Below, piece after piece: positions 18,801-24,421 of a stretch of DNA of 28,939 nt. The notes below the pieces were generated by a model. It was not told the DNA's origin. It searched no databases and saw nothing but the letters and a program-made list of their open reading frames with translations. Source of the DNA: a virus; IMG/VR virus record IMGVR_UViG_3300033141_003077, positions 1 through 28,939 of that record. One strand, 5' to 3'. Every line of letters starts with the position of its first letter. Position 1 is the stretch's first letter. The position numbers and the translations under genes were made by a program.

Positions 18801-19944
18801 GACTGGCTAACTTATCTAGACTAACTTCAACTTCAGACAAACTAAAGCCCCTATCCTCAATAAATTCACATTGTTTTAAAAAATTGTATAGTTGTATATA
18901 GGTCAGCCCTTTCTTAGTGTTAAAAAACATATTAAAAGAAAGTTTTGTAGAATCAAAATATGTAGAATTATAATACTCAATAATATCAGAACACAACTTC
19001 AACCCATAAGGTATAATATCATTACCAACATTTAAGTCACTATCAGTAACTCTATCTCTAGTATCTAATCTACTACCTATTAAATAATTAAAAAGCAAAT
19101 AATTATAAGAAACTACATCTAAAATTAAAACATCCTCACTTCTTCTTAATCTGGATACAATACCTAAATTAAGAAGCATTAATTGTATTTCTTTTAAAAA
19201 CTTATAAGATGTAGATAAACAAGTTAAACGGCCACTATTAAATGTACTATTAGCATCAAAATACCCTTGTAAAAACGCTATTTGCACCTCTATAGTCCCC
19301 TGCCTAATTATTATAGGCACGCTATCCGATGCACTGCTATCTCCTATAAGTAACCCAATTAAATATGCATCATCAAGTGAAAATTTATAGGTACCAAAAA
19401 CTCTCTGTCCTCTCTGAATACAAATTTTATCACCAACCTGTAATTCTGATAACGGCTTATACTCAAACTCGCAATTAGTATTCAATGTTAAAAGTGCATG
19501 CTGTTTAGAACCTTTATGTTCAAACCCATAATCAGTAACTACTTTACATCCTTCGATCTTCTTTTCCAAAGCAACTCTTTTTGTACATCTAAACCCATCA
19601 GAAGTATAAACTATTTCATCACATTCTATTACCTCATCATCCCCAGTAGCTAAATAGGTTGGAATAGATGGCAGTATTTCATATAAATAAACCAACCCTT
19701 TATTCTTAATATAAGTCAAGCTATCTATCGAACTACTTTTACCAAGACCACGACCAGCCACTGTTATAACAAAATTTTTAAACCACATATCCCTTAATAT
19801 AATACGCTGAACAGGCGCCAAATCTACCTTAAGTAAATCAAGAGCAGCCATTACTGGATCATGTCTATAAAACTGTATAAGTTCTGCGCCTCGATCTAAC
19901 AACAGCTCAAAATCATCATATACTTCAACTAATTTTGTAGTCAT
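15871..19944 (-). CDS. terL: terminase large subunit interrupted by two inteins
   Basis: The ATPase/nuclease that pumps DNA into proheads. The 1357-residue precursor splits into exteins 1-71, 428-456 and 886-1357, which would join to a normal 572-residue terminase. Walker A is AGRGLGKSS (63-71), completed only after intein 1 is removed. Walker B is YLIEVDE (951-957), with D956 and E957. A TSSG coupling motif lies near 1015. The RuvC-like nuclease has D1123 (GVDPNQ), D1178 (MYMDS) and a third acidic residue, probably D1295. Start and upstream stop are two bases apart and the binding site is weak, so coupling to the previous gene is likely. Both inteins keep His-Asn ends. Splicing is inferred. 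Confidence 0.95.
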   Translation of the reverse strand: MTTKLVEVYDDFELLLDRGAELIQFYRHDPVMAALDLLKVDLAPVQRIILRDMWFKNFVITVAGRGLGKSSSIDSLTYIKNKGLVYLYEILPSIPTYLATGDDEVIECDEIVYTSDGFRCTKRVALEKKIEGCKVVTDYGFEHKGSKQHALLTLNTNCEFEYKPLSELQVGDKICIQRGQRVFGTYKFSLDDAYLIGLLIGDSSASDSVPIIIRQGTIEVQIAFLQGYFDANSTFNSGRLTCLSTSYKFLKEIQLMLLNLGIVSRLRRSEDVLILDVVSYNYLLFNYLIGSRLDTRDRVTDSDLNVGNDIIPYGLKLCSDIIEYYNSTYFDSTKLSFNMFFNTKKGLTYIQLYNFLKQCEFIEDRGFSLSEVEVSLDKLASLFYTHYFFDEVKSVERWEGDCYDFEMDMDVEHTEPNYFANGFINHNTFLLGVNALLHALLYPGYRIGLIGPSFRQCLVLSHKPSVFITSKGIMCSTKELYDNINIGDSIFSLERFNEVKNKWINYNRKCIRLECEKGFSIEGDENHRVLIWTGLGFDYKKLESIDSNDYLVIRSGMEEFLDDSVENGFITNELAYCLGLICMHGSIENEHLVYLRTTDEDIINVYSDVIYKQFGVKPSIRRDYSGCFIAELYNKDLCNLFKSVGVSYIPSILYKCNKDKWKWFLRGLYDVDGDCCVVTSDSGEVLTVDYTSANKFLCKTLQAILLNFGIVSILDVEFEYDVTKIGDAQLVTYGLYKLRITGQDNINKFVNEIGFNINKKQVKLLNYVNTSINLDDDVVIQNSSDIVNDLISKLAKHVGIDKLELISKIKPCEKEGFFRHQIINLLRISNTHGFKSYEYYILKLIIENNLFFVRPLDKSYFYADTVDIEVDIENAYWCNGFINHNSKMIFSEIEKLYRRSSIVREAAEKKPVRGADTCYLQFKGTDRSNGSFIEALPVGVDGAKIRGSRFYLIEVDELAQMPSEIIDLVITPMAAVSLEPMQRVRELERQRELVALGLATEEDFIDNMANKMIMTSSGYFKFNHMWERMKAYWRAIEEGEEDKYAVHQIPYKLLPEGFLDEENIKKAKRTMSTIEFMMEYEAAMVSDSSGFFKASLVEECSLKTGFTIHTSGVSDNEYVLGVDPNQAGRAAAGIVVLQAGPPHKIVYVERLNEKTIQNNVKHIQRLLTSFNIVGMYMDSMGGGKAWKDLLQEGYDGFEPILDVKDKDNQHMSGRRILHLLNPTVQWISDANFNLLALLENKDLLFPELPLTSSAKLEKLYEEVKVLKSQLVNIVVTQTTRGVAHFDTPKRDQNKDLYSALVLASWGVKEVLSQAGIQTKVLHDRGFVRPHTPGAKFDTASLSNSSYPHNAAILKRIN
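17290..18576 (-). mobile_element. intein 2 in terminase, LAGLIDADG type, motif 1 degenerate
   Basis: Residues 457-885 (429 residues). It begins at Cys457 (FRQ|CLVLSHKPS) and ends YWCNGFINHN|SKMIF, with +1 Ser886. Removal restores GPSFRQSKMIF, an ordinary terminase sequence. The endonuclease part has motif 1 CLGLICMHG (577-585), with His584 where the catalytic Asp should be, and an intact motif 2 LRGLYDVDG (665-673). The block B position has EGDENH rather than the usual TxxH. Splicing residues look intact and DNA cleavage is probably impaired. Confidence 0.9.
18664..19731 (-). mobile_element. intein 1 in the terminase Walker A loop, LAGLIDADG type, degenerate
   Basis: Residues 72-427 (356 residues). 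It probably begins at Ser72 (GKSS|SIDSLTYI), since Ile2 and Thr6 then fit the intein start; Ser71 is a less likely alternative. It ends NYFANGFINHN|TFLLG, with +1 Thr428. Motif 1 LIGLLIGDS (195-203) keeps Asp202, but motif 2 LQGYFDANS (225-233) has Asn232. The two motifs lie only 30 residues apart, so most of one endonuclease half seems to be missing. GSKQH at 145-149 resembles block B with Ser for Thr. Confidence 0.88.
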
Positions 19945-19946
19945 AC

Positions 19947-20450
19947 TTAAGTACCGCTATCCACATCATTTCTATTACCAATAAAATATTTAGCACGTTC
20001 TTTTTTTAAACTTTCCTCTTCTTTTAACATACTACTAGATTTTTCATATAATTCACGCTTCTTATCGTTATCAAACTGCACAGCTAAATCTACAATAGAC
20101 AATCCTCCGTATTTCTTTGGATCGATACGATCTTTTCTCCTAGCTGCCAAATTCTCTTTTAATTTTTCTGTTTGTTTTCTAAGCTTCTCAACTGCAGAAG
20201 AAACATCAACGTGCCTAGTAGGATCGTCTTTACTAGTTTTAAGTAAACGCATCTCTAAAACTTTATTCATAGCTATACCCATCAAATCATCCATATCATT
20301 AGCACTTAATTGAGTTTCATCAAAATCATTTAAATAAATATCTACAAGACCTTCGTACATTTCAAACTCATCTGGAGTAAAAATATCGTTTATCGGTAAA
20401 TACTTCTTTAACATTTCTTTAATTTTAGGAACTTTTTTAGCACGTCCCAT
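19947..20450 (-). CDS. terS: probable terminase small subunit
   Basis: A 167-residue helical, charged protein encoded directly before the large terminase, whose start lies two bases after this stop. The small subunit normally recognises packaging sites and stimulates the motor. Helical stretches occupy about residues 45-70, and a Lys/Arg/Glu-rich coiled-coil segment lies at 83-105. The N-terminus is basic (MGRAKKVPKIKEMLKKYL). GGAGAGG precedes the ATG. No classical helix-turn-helix stands out, so the call rests mainly on position, size and charge. The NUMOD3-like protein upstream is an alternative site-recognition candidate. Confidence 0.6.
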   Translation of the reverse strand: MGRAKKVPKIKEMLKKYLPINDIFTPDEFEMYEGLVDIYLNDFDETQLSANDMDDLMGIAMNKVLEMRLLKTSKDDPTRHVDVSSAVEKLRKQTEKLKENLAARRKDRIDPKKYGGLSIVDLAVQFDNDKKRELYEKSSSMLKEEESLKKERAKYFIGNRNDVDSGT

Positions 20451-20513
20451 ATAAACCTCTCCTCCAAATCAAGTTGCTTACTTATCTAATCGGATTTGCG
20501 GAAAATCCAAGCC

Positions 20514-20918
20514 TTAGGTGTCGAGTCTATGACAATACTCCTTCAATAACAATAAAAACTCTGGCGTCATTTCATGACCAAATAAATCTTCTATTTCTAA
20601 TCCAAACCCGACTTCTAACTGAGAAAGATTTACCAATTTTTTAAAAGTCATAACATCATCTATAGAATCTAAAGATTCTTTATTAAGATCAAACCATTCC
20701 ATGACCTCATAATCCACATCTGCATATTCGCTCTTAAGACTGCCAGCTAAAGAATTTTTTCTTCTAAAATATGACTTTAATGACTTAGAAATTTTATTAC
20801 GTGTCTCAATACTATGTCTTGTACCTAACCTTTTTTGACGTATCTTCTCTTTTGTTTCTTCGCTAAGACAATGCCCAAACGGCCTTCCTCGTTTACGCAC
20901 TACTCTAACTTTATCCAT
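20514..20918 (-). CDS. AT-hook and NUMOD3-like DNA-binding protein
   Basis: A 134-residue protein with two DNA-binding signatures in its first 50 residues: an AT-hook-like core RGRP at 10-13 and two NUMOD3-type repeats (GHCLSEETKEKIRQKRLG and GTRHSIETRNKISKSLKSY). NUMOD3 units usually accompany GIY-YIG or HNH homing endonucleases, but no nuclease motif is present here. The rest is acidic and helical. The ATG abuts the TAA of the NusG-like gene, with AAGGGA upstream, so the genes are probably coupled. It may help recognise phage DNA for packaging, or it may be the remnant of a homing endonuclease. Both are inference. Confidence 0.65.
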   Translation of the reverse strand: MDKVRVVRKRGRPFGHCLSEETKEKIRQKRLGTRHSIETRNKISKSLKSYFRRKNSLAGSLKSEYADVDYEVMEWFDLNKESLDSIDDVMTFKKLVNLSQLEVGFGLEIEDLFGHEMTPEFLLLLKEYCHRLDT

Positions 20919-21401
20919 TTATAGTTTAGTCCCTTCAAATAATATATCGTCTATAGTGCACTTCAAGAACCTATCTGATCCAAACAATTCTACAGCGACT
21001 ACAATCTTACTACCTTCTACACTTACTACTCTACACAACATCCCTTTAAAGGGGGTTCTTTTAAGTTTATAATGTTCTCCTACAGCTATATTATTATTTA
21101 CAACTATCTCATCATACTCCTTAGTAGCAAGGTCTTTAACACGATCAATCTCAAAATCAGTACATTTTCCCACATAATTATAAAAATAAGGACTGGCCAA
21201 CAATCTATTAGTAATCCTATCATCATCTTTATATTTAATAAAAATATAATTGGCGTATAAAGGAACTTCCTTTTTAGTAGATCCACGCCTTTTATTAACT
21301 AGTGGATAAAAAACATTCTCTATTCCATCAAAAGCTTCCAAAAAATAAATAGCCTTTTTATACCTATTTCTATTTAATGTCCATACATGCCAATCACACA
21401 T
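20919..21401 (-). CDS. phage-encoded NusG/RfaH-like transcription factor
   Basis: I start this 160-residue protein at MCDWHVWTLN (21401), one base after the upstream stop and close to GGTGGAG. Earlier TTG or ATG codons would add a short, unlikely leader. Residues 1-95 fit a NusG N-terminal (NGN) domain: an N-terminal WHVWTLNR strand, then FYPLVNKRRGSTKKEVPLYANYIFIKY. Residues 103-155 fit a KOW domain (AVGEHYKLKRTPFKG...VAVELFGSDRFLKCTIDDI). NusG-family proteins bind RNA polymerase and promote processive elongation or antitermination. Its position just before the packaging and head genes suggests a role in their expression. That role is inference. Confidence 0.85.
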   Translation of the reverse strand: MCDWHVWTLNRNRYKKAIYFLEAFDGIENVFYPLVNKRRGSTKKEVPLYANYIFIKYKDDDRITNRLLASPYFYNYVGKCTDFEIDRVKDLATKEYDEIVVNNNIAVGEHYKLKRTPFKGMLCRVVSVEGSKIVVAVELFGSDRFLKCTIDDILFEGTKL

Positions 21402-21402
21402 T

Positions 21403-21648
21403 TTACTCCACCACATCAAACTTTGTTACTTTTTTACAAACAGTGCATACAGCCATTATAGTACTTTTAGGTGCATAAATCTCATTTCCACATTCGACAC
21501 ATTTAAAAAACTCACGTCTTCTAGAACGCCTTGGTTTTGAAAATTTAAAAGGTAACTTTTTATAATCATCTGCAAACTTACTCTCTTTATGTATACGCTC
21601 TCTATATTTACCTAACCCCTCTTCAGGAATCCATCTACGATCACCCAT
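21403..21648 (-). CDS. small zinc-ribbon protein
   Basis: An 81-residue basic protein. Cys50, Cys53, Cys68 and Cys71 form a CxxC-x14-CxxC zinc ribbon in its C-terminal half. The N-terminal half is rich in Lys and Arg (FKFSKPRRSRRR at 35-46). Its start adjoins the end of the HD-domain gene, and its stop is one base before the NusG-like start, so all three are likely translated together. Zinc ribbons of this kind often bind nucleic acid or RNA polymerase. A partnership with the NusG-like protein is possible but unproven. Confidence 0.75.
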   Translation of the reverse strand: MGDRRWIPEEGLGKYRERIHKESKFADDYKKLPFKFSKPRRSRRREFFKCVECGNEIYAPKSTIMAVCTVCKKVTKFDVVE

Positions 21649-22223
21649 TACAACGCCCCTCTATTATCAGAATTAAGGTGTACAAACCTTCTACTAGCTA
21701 TATAATCCGCCAAAAATACAGATAATTCCATACTAGAATACTGATTAATATCTTTCCTAACATGCACATCTGTCCACGGACCATAATGATAATACACACA
21801 ATAATAAATGATAGCTGCTGATTCTCTATCTAACTTATCAGTAAAACGTTTTTTATAAACATCAGCTATTAGTTTAGCCATAATTTGAGGATGTTCTTTT
21901 ACTGTATGGCCAGTTTTCTTTAACCCCTGTTTAGTCAAATCATGCAACAAAACAGCAGCAGAAACTTCGTCTCTTCTAGATTCACAATCTAGAGCTCTAG
22001 TCAACTCATACGCTAATTTAAAAACTTTCTTAGTATGTATAATAGTACCATCTCCACCAAGCTCTTCGATAGGATGGTATTTTCCAGAAGAACTTGACGG
22101 ACAATCATAAAATACATAATCAGGAGCTTCACTAATACAAGCCACAGTAAAATCCTTAATATCCTGCCTAGAAATCAAAGCCAGCTCATCTTCAAATACT
22201 TTTGTTTTATCTATAAGACTCAT
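21648..22223 (-). CDS. HD-domain metal-dependent phosphohydrolase
   Basis: A probable nucleotide phosphohydrolase or phosphodiesterase. With the start at MSLIDKTKVF (22223, 191 residues) the full metal-ligand set is visible: His63 (IIHTKK), His94-Asp95 (AAVLLHD), His111 (KEHPQ), His146 (YYHYGPW) and Asp173 (LADYIASR). The substrate cannot be read from sequence; a nucleotide or cyclic nucleotide is plausible. The start is uncertain. No binding site lies close to this ATG, and AAAGGGGGAAAGGG lies about 40 bases upstream. A TTG frame at 22274 would add 17 odd, hydrophobic residues. It overlaps the zinc-ribbon start by one base. Confidence 0.85.
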   Translation of the reverse strand: MSLIDKTKVFEDELALISRQDIKDFTVACISEAPDYVFYDCPSSSSGKYHPIEELGGDGTIIHTKKVFKLAYELTRALDCESRRDEVSAAVLLHDLTKQGLKKTGHTVKEHPQIMAKLIADVYKKRFTDKLDRESAAIIYYCVYYHYGPWTDVHVRKDINQYSSMELSVFLADYIASRRFVHLNSDNRGAL

Positions 22224-22229
22224 ATTAAA

Positions 22230-22257
22230 TAATAAAAAGCAGATAAAATCCAGCCTG
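22230..22257 (-). terminator. weak terminator-like hairpin before the HD gene
   Basis: On the minus strand GCAG and CTGC pair, extended by G-T wobbles, across a loop of about twelve bases and are followed directly by TTTTTATTATTT. The stem is short, but the T-rich run is better than elsewhere in the window. It would argue for the internal HD start at 22223. Confidence 0.25.
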
Positions 22258-22298
22258 CCCTTTCCCCCTTTCAAAATTCTAAATATATAAACTAATAA

Positions 22299-22532
22299 CT
22301 ATCTAGCCCTAATATACGGTGTATCAACAGTTAAATTAACTATATCCGTAGTAATTGCTGGAGATTGTGCATTATACCCAGGCCTTGGACGCATTCTCCA
22401 TGCACGATTAGGTTGATTATTATATTGTAATTCCATATAATCAAATTCAGCCCCAGCCCTTCTATCAAGAGTAGGCCCCTCATCTATCTTTATCCAGTAT
22501 GGATTACTAAACGCGCTTTCAGGTAATGGCAT
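22299..22532 (-). CDS. small hypothetical protein
   Basis: A 77-residue protein of unknown family. It is rich in Pro, Arg and Asn, with a WRMRPRPGYNAQSP segment in the middle, and has no cysteines, membrane helix or recognisable motif. The ATG directly follows the TAG of the upstream gene, and GAGGGTGA supplies a binding site, so it is probably coupled to it. The composition would suit a small structural or nucleic-acid-associated protein, but no function can be supported. Confidence 0.65.
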   Translation of the reverse strand: MPLPESAFSNPYWIKIDEGPTLDRRAGAEFDYMELQYNNQPNRAWRMRPRPGYNAQSPAITTDIVNLTVDTPYIRAR

Positions 22533-22817
22533 CTAGATCACCCTCTTTTTAAACTCTTCGTACTCAACATTTAATTTAGCTTTAACCTCATCATCAATTT
22601 CTTTATTCGCCTGTATCCATTGCATTAACATCAACGCAAATTCAGGGACTTGATCTCCTTTCCATTCATATGAAATAGATATATACTCATCAGCGTTACG
22701 CTTAACTCCCACACGCACGTATTTATAGTCCCCATTACGCATAATTTCTGAACCTATAATCTCACTCGTCTTTATTACCAACGTTAAATCATTATTTTTT
22801 GTTTTTTTACTTGCCAT
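22533..22817 (-). CDS. small hypothetical protein
   Basis: A 94-residue protein. I use the ATG at 22817, which has GGAGG eight bases upstream. A TTG frame beginning at 22832 would translate the binding site. The N-terminus is Lys-rich (MASKKTKNND), followed by a probable beta region (YKYVRVGVKR, YISISYEWKG) and a C-terminal helix ending KKRVI. No family is recognised. It lies in a row of small genes after the nucleotide kinase-like gene, and its stop is directly followed by the next start. Confidence 0.68.
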   Translation of the reverse strand: MASKKTKNNDLTLVIKTSEIIGSEIMRNGDYKYVRVGVKRNADEYISISYEWKGDQVPEFALMLMQWIQANKEIDDEVKAKLNVEYEEFKKRVI

Positions 22818-22832
22818 AATAACAACCTCCAA

Positions 22833-23408
22833 TCATTTATGATTTACTATAAGTCTTGCAGTACTTATAGCAGTCCTATACAAGTATTTTAAATCATAGT
22901 CATTATATATTATAAAATCACACACATCATCCGTTATAAAATCTACACTGACTTCAGATATATGATTAGCCCCATGTATCTCAGGAGCACTATTACGTAT
23001 AATTTTAATTAAAATACCATGCTTGGACTTAATATATTTTGCCTCATTAACATATCTTATATCTGTAATAATGAAATTCTTATCTCCTGAACCAATAGTT
23101 TTAGCTACCTTCTTAACCCAAAAATCGTTATCTATACTTCTATAAAACTCACCTACCATTTGTAATATTTCTCTAGCAGTTAAAAAAGATCCATCCGACT
23201 TAACAAACCTAGAATCCTCTACTTCTTTTTTATTGCCCCATAACTGCTCATATGTAAGTCCAAAATGCTCCATACACAAACATTTAAGTTCATCTGCAAA
23301 CGCTAATCGTAAAAATTCAATATCAAAATCAGTTAAAAATATTTTACTTAAATATTCAGCAAAAGTATCTTTACCTGCCCTAGCCTTACCAACCAAACCT
23401 ATAATCAT
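22833..23408 (-). CDS. deoxynucleoside monophosphate kinase-like P-loop protein
   Basis: A 191-residue P-loop kinase. Walker A is GLVGKARAGKDT (4-15). FIITDIRYVNEAKYIK and KIIRNSAPEIHGANHISE follow, a layout seen in phage dNMP kinases related to T4 gp1 and in adenylate-kinase-like proteins. Such enzymes phosphorylate dNMPs to supply nucleotides for phage DNA synthesis, often with altered substrate range in phages that use modified bases. No modification genes are visible here. The ATG overlaps the TGA of the upstream gene (ATGA), so translation is coupled. Substrate specificity is unknown. Confidence 0.85.
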   Translation of the reverse strand: MIIGLVGKARAGKDTFAEYLSKIFLTDFDIEFLRLAFADELKCLCMEHFGLTYEQLWGNKKEVEDSRFVKSDGSFLTAREILQMVGEFYRSIDNDFWVKKVAKTIGSGDKNFIITDIRYVNEAKYIKSKHGILIKIIRNSAPEIHGANHISEVSVDFITDDVCDFIIYNDYDLKYLYRTAISTARLIVNHK

Positions 23409-23656
23409 ATTTTACCACCCATCCTTTTTATAGTCTTATCTAATTTATCAAGTTCCATAGAAAATTTTCTCGTTTTAGCATCTACTACAGATATAAACTC
23501 ATCAAGCTTTTGATCATCGTTTGTTATACACTCACTTCTAGTTATTGGTATTAATTTAACAATAAACTCCTTACACCTAGGACAACTATGTTTATCTTTA
23601 TGTAATGCGATTATATCACCATTATCATCGAACTCTACCCAATATTTAAACAACAT
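23405..23656 (-). CDS. small hypothetical protein with a CPRC motif
   Basis: An 83-residue protein. SCPRCKEF at 24-31 gives one CxxC pair and a third Cys follows at 43, which is too few for a complete zinc finger unless it dimerises or uses a histidine. The C-terminal half is helical and charged (KLDEFISVVDAKTRKFSMELDKLDKTIKR). AAAGGATT precedes the ATG, and the stop overlaps the kinase start. No function can be assigned. Confidence 0.68.
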   Translation of the reverse strand: MLFKYWVEFDDNGDIIALHKDKHSCPRCKEFIVKLIPITRSECITNDDQKLDEFISVVDAKTRKFSMELDKLDKTIKRMGGKI

Positions 23657-23661
23657 TTTAA

Positions 23662-24123
23662 TTAATCCTTTATTGATATATCAGTTGACCATATAGCCTG
23701 ATCAATCCTATATGTAAGTGTTCTAACATCTACTTTAAGCTCTCTAATTTTATCAAACAAATCGTCTAAATCTAAAGACACTTTAGACTTATCCTCAACT
23801 TTTAATGCTTTTTCATATATTTCCAATAATAAATCTAATTTAGATTGGAACGCATCTCGTATTGCAATGGCATCAGTTAGTGCTAGTTTAGTCCCATCTA
23901 AATTAATAGCTATAGAAGACTTAGAACTCTCTATAATTCTAGCAAATTTTTGATATTTATTATACAACTCATCTAATTCACTCAGCTTAGTATTTATAGC
24001 CGCCGACAAAAACTTAATATTTCTATCGTCATATACAAACAAAGACTCTTTTATATGTCTAGCTAGCATATCTGCATTTTCTTTAATATGACTTTTTTCT
24101 ATTATAGCTTCTATTAAATACAT
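23662..24123 (-). CDS. DIP1984-like helical protein
   Basis: A 153-residue, all-helical protein. Three features match the DIP1984 family of small bacterial proteins (sometimes annotated as septicolysin-like): an N-terminal LIEAIIEKSHIKEN helix, a central GTKLALTDAIAIRDAF segment and a closing TLTYRIDQAIWSTDI. The family has no established function known to me, and the match is by memory of its pattern. The frame opens a few bases after the hairpin that ends the cold-shock gene; the binding site is TTAGGAG, a normal distance upstream. Whether this is a phage adaptation of a host protein is unknown. Confidence 0.6.
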   Translation of the reverse strand: MYLIEAIIEKSHIKENADMLARHIKESLFVYDDRNIKFLSAAINTKLSELDELYNKYQKFARIIESSKSSIAINLDGTKLALTDAIAIRDAFQSKLDLLLEIYEKALKVEDKSKVSLDLDDLFDKIRELKVDVRTLTYRIDQAIWSTDISIKD

Positions 24124-24147
24124 ATGCTACTCCTAATTCAAAAGTAC

Positions 24148-24175
24148 TAGCGAGGATCAATAATGATCCTCGCTA
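24148..24175 (-). terminator. perfect 12-bp hairpin after the cold-shock gene
   Basis: TAGCGAGGATCA (24148-24159) pairs perfectly with TGATCCTCGCTA (24164-24175) around an ATAA loop. It begins nine bases after the cold-shock stop. Minus-strand sequence after the stem contains only a short TTTT four bases on. A Rho-independent terminator or a 3'-end stabiliser is likely. It would close the ClpP-actin-cold-shock transcript. Confidence 0.7.
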
Positions 24176-24183
24176 TCACCTGC

Positions 24184-24402
24184 TTACTCAGGCTGAACTT
24201 CTTGTGCTTGTACGCCTTTATCAGTTTCTACTAATTTAAACGTGACTGCTTGTCCAGGCTTCAAAGTTTTATATCCATTCATTATAATATACGAATAATG
24301 TGTAAAATATTCAGTACTATCATCTCCTTCTTTCACTATAAAACCATATCCACGCTCAGGTGAAAACCACTTAACAACTCCAGCAACTCGTTCTTCAGAC
24401 AT
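24184..24402 (-). CDS. cold-shock-domain protein
   Basis: A 72-residue single cold-shock domain, the usual full length. KWFSPERGYGFI at 11-22 contains RNP1 (GYGFI), and YFTHYSYI at 32-39 replaces the usual RNP2 (VFVHFSAI). These proteins bind single-stranded RNA or DNA and can act as RNA chaperones or antiterminators. AGGAGG precedes the ATG. It is the last gene before a strong hairpin, so it is probably co-transcribed with ClpP and the actin-like gene. A role in phage RNA handling is plausible. Confidence 0.92.
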   Translation of the reverse strand: MSEERVAGVVKWFSPERGYGFIVKEGDDSTEYFTHYSYIIMNGYKTLKPGQAVTFKLVETDKGVQAQEVQPE

Positions 24403-24421
24403 AAAATCAATCCTCCTATAA

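Noticed and set aside
20492-20508. Small GGATTT/AAATCC inverted repeat before the small terminase gene
   Set aside because: Only six base pairs, AT-rich, no T-tract and no conserved context. Not distinguishable from chance.
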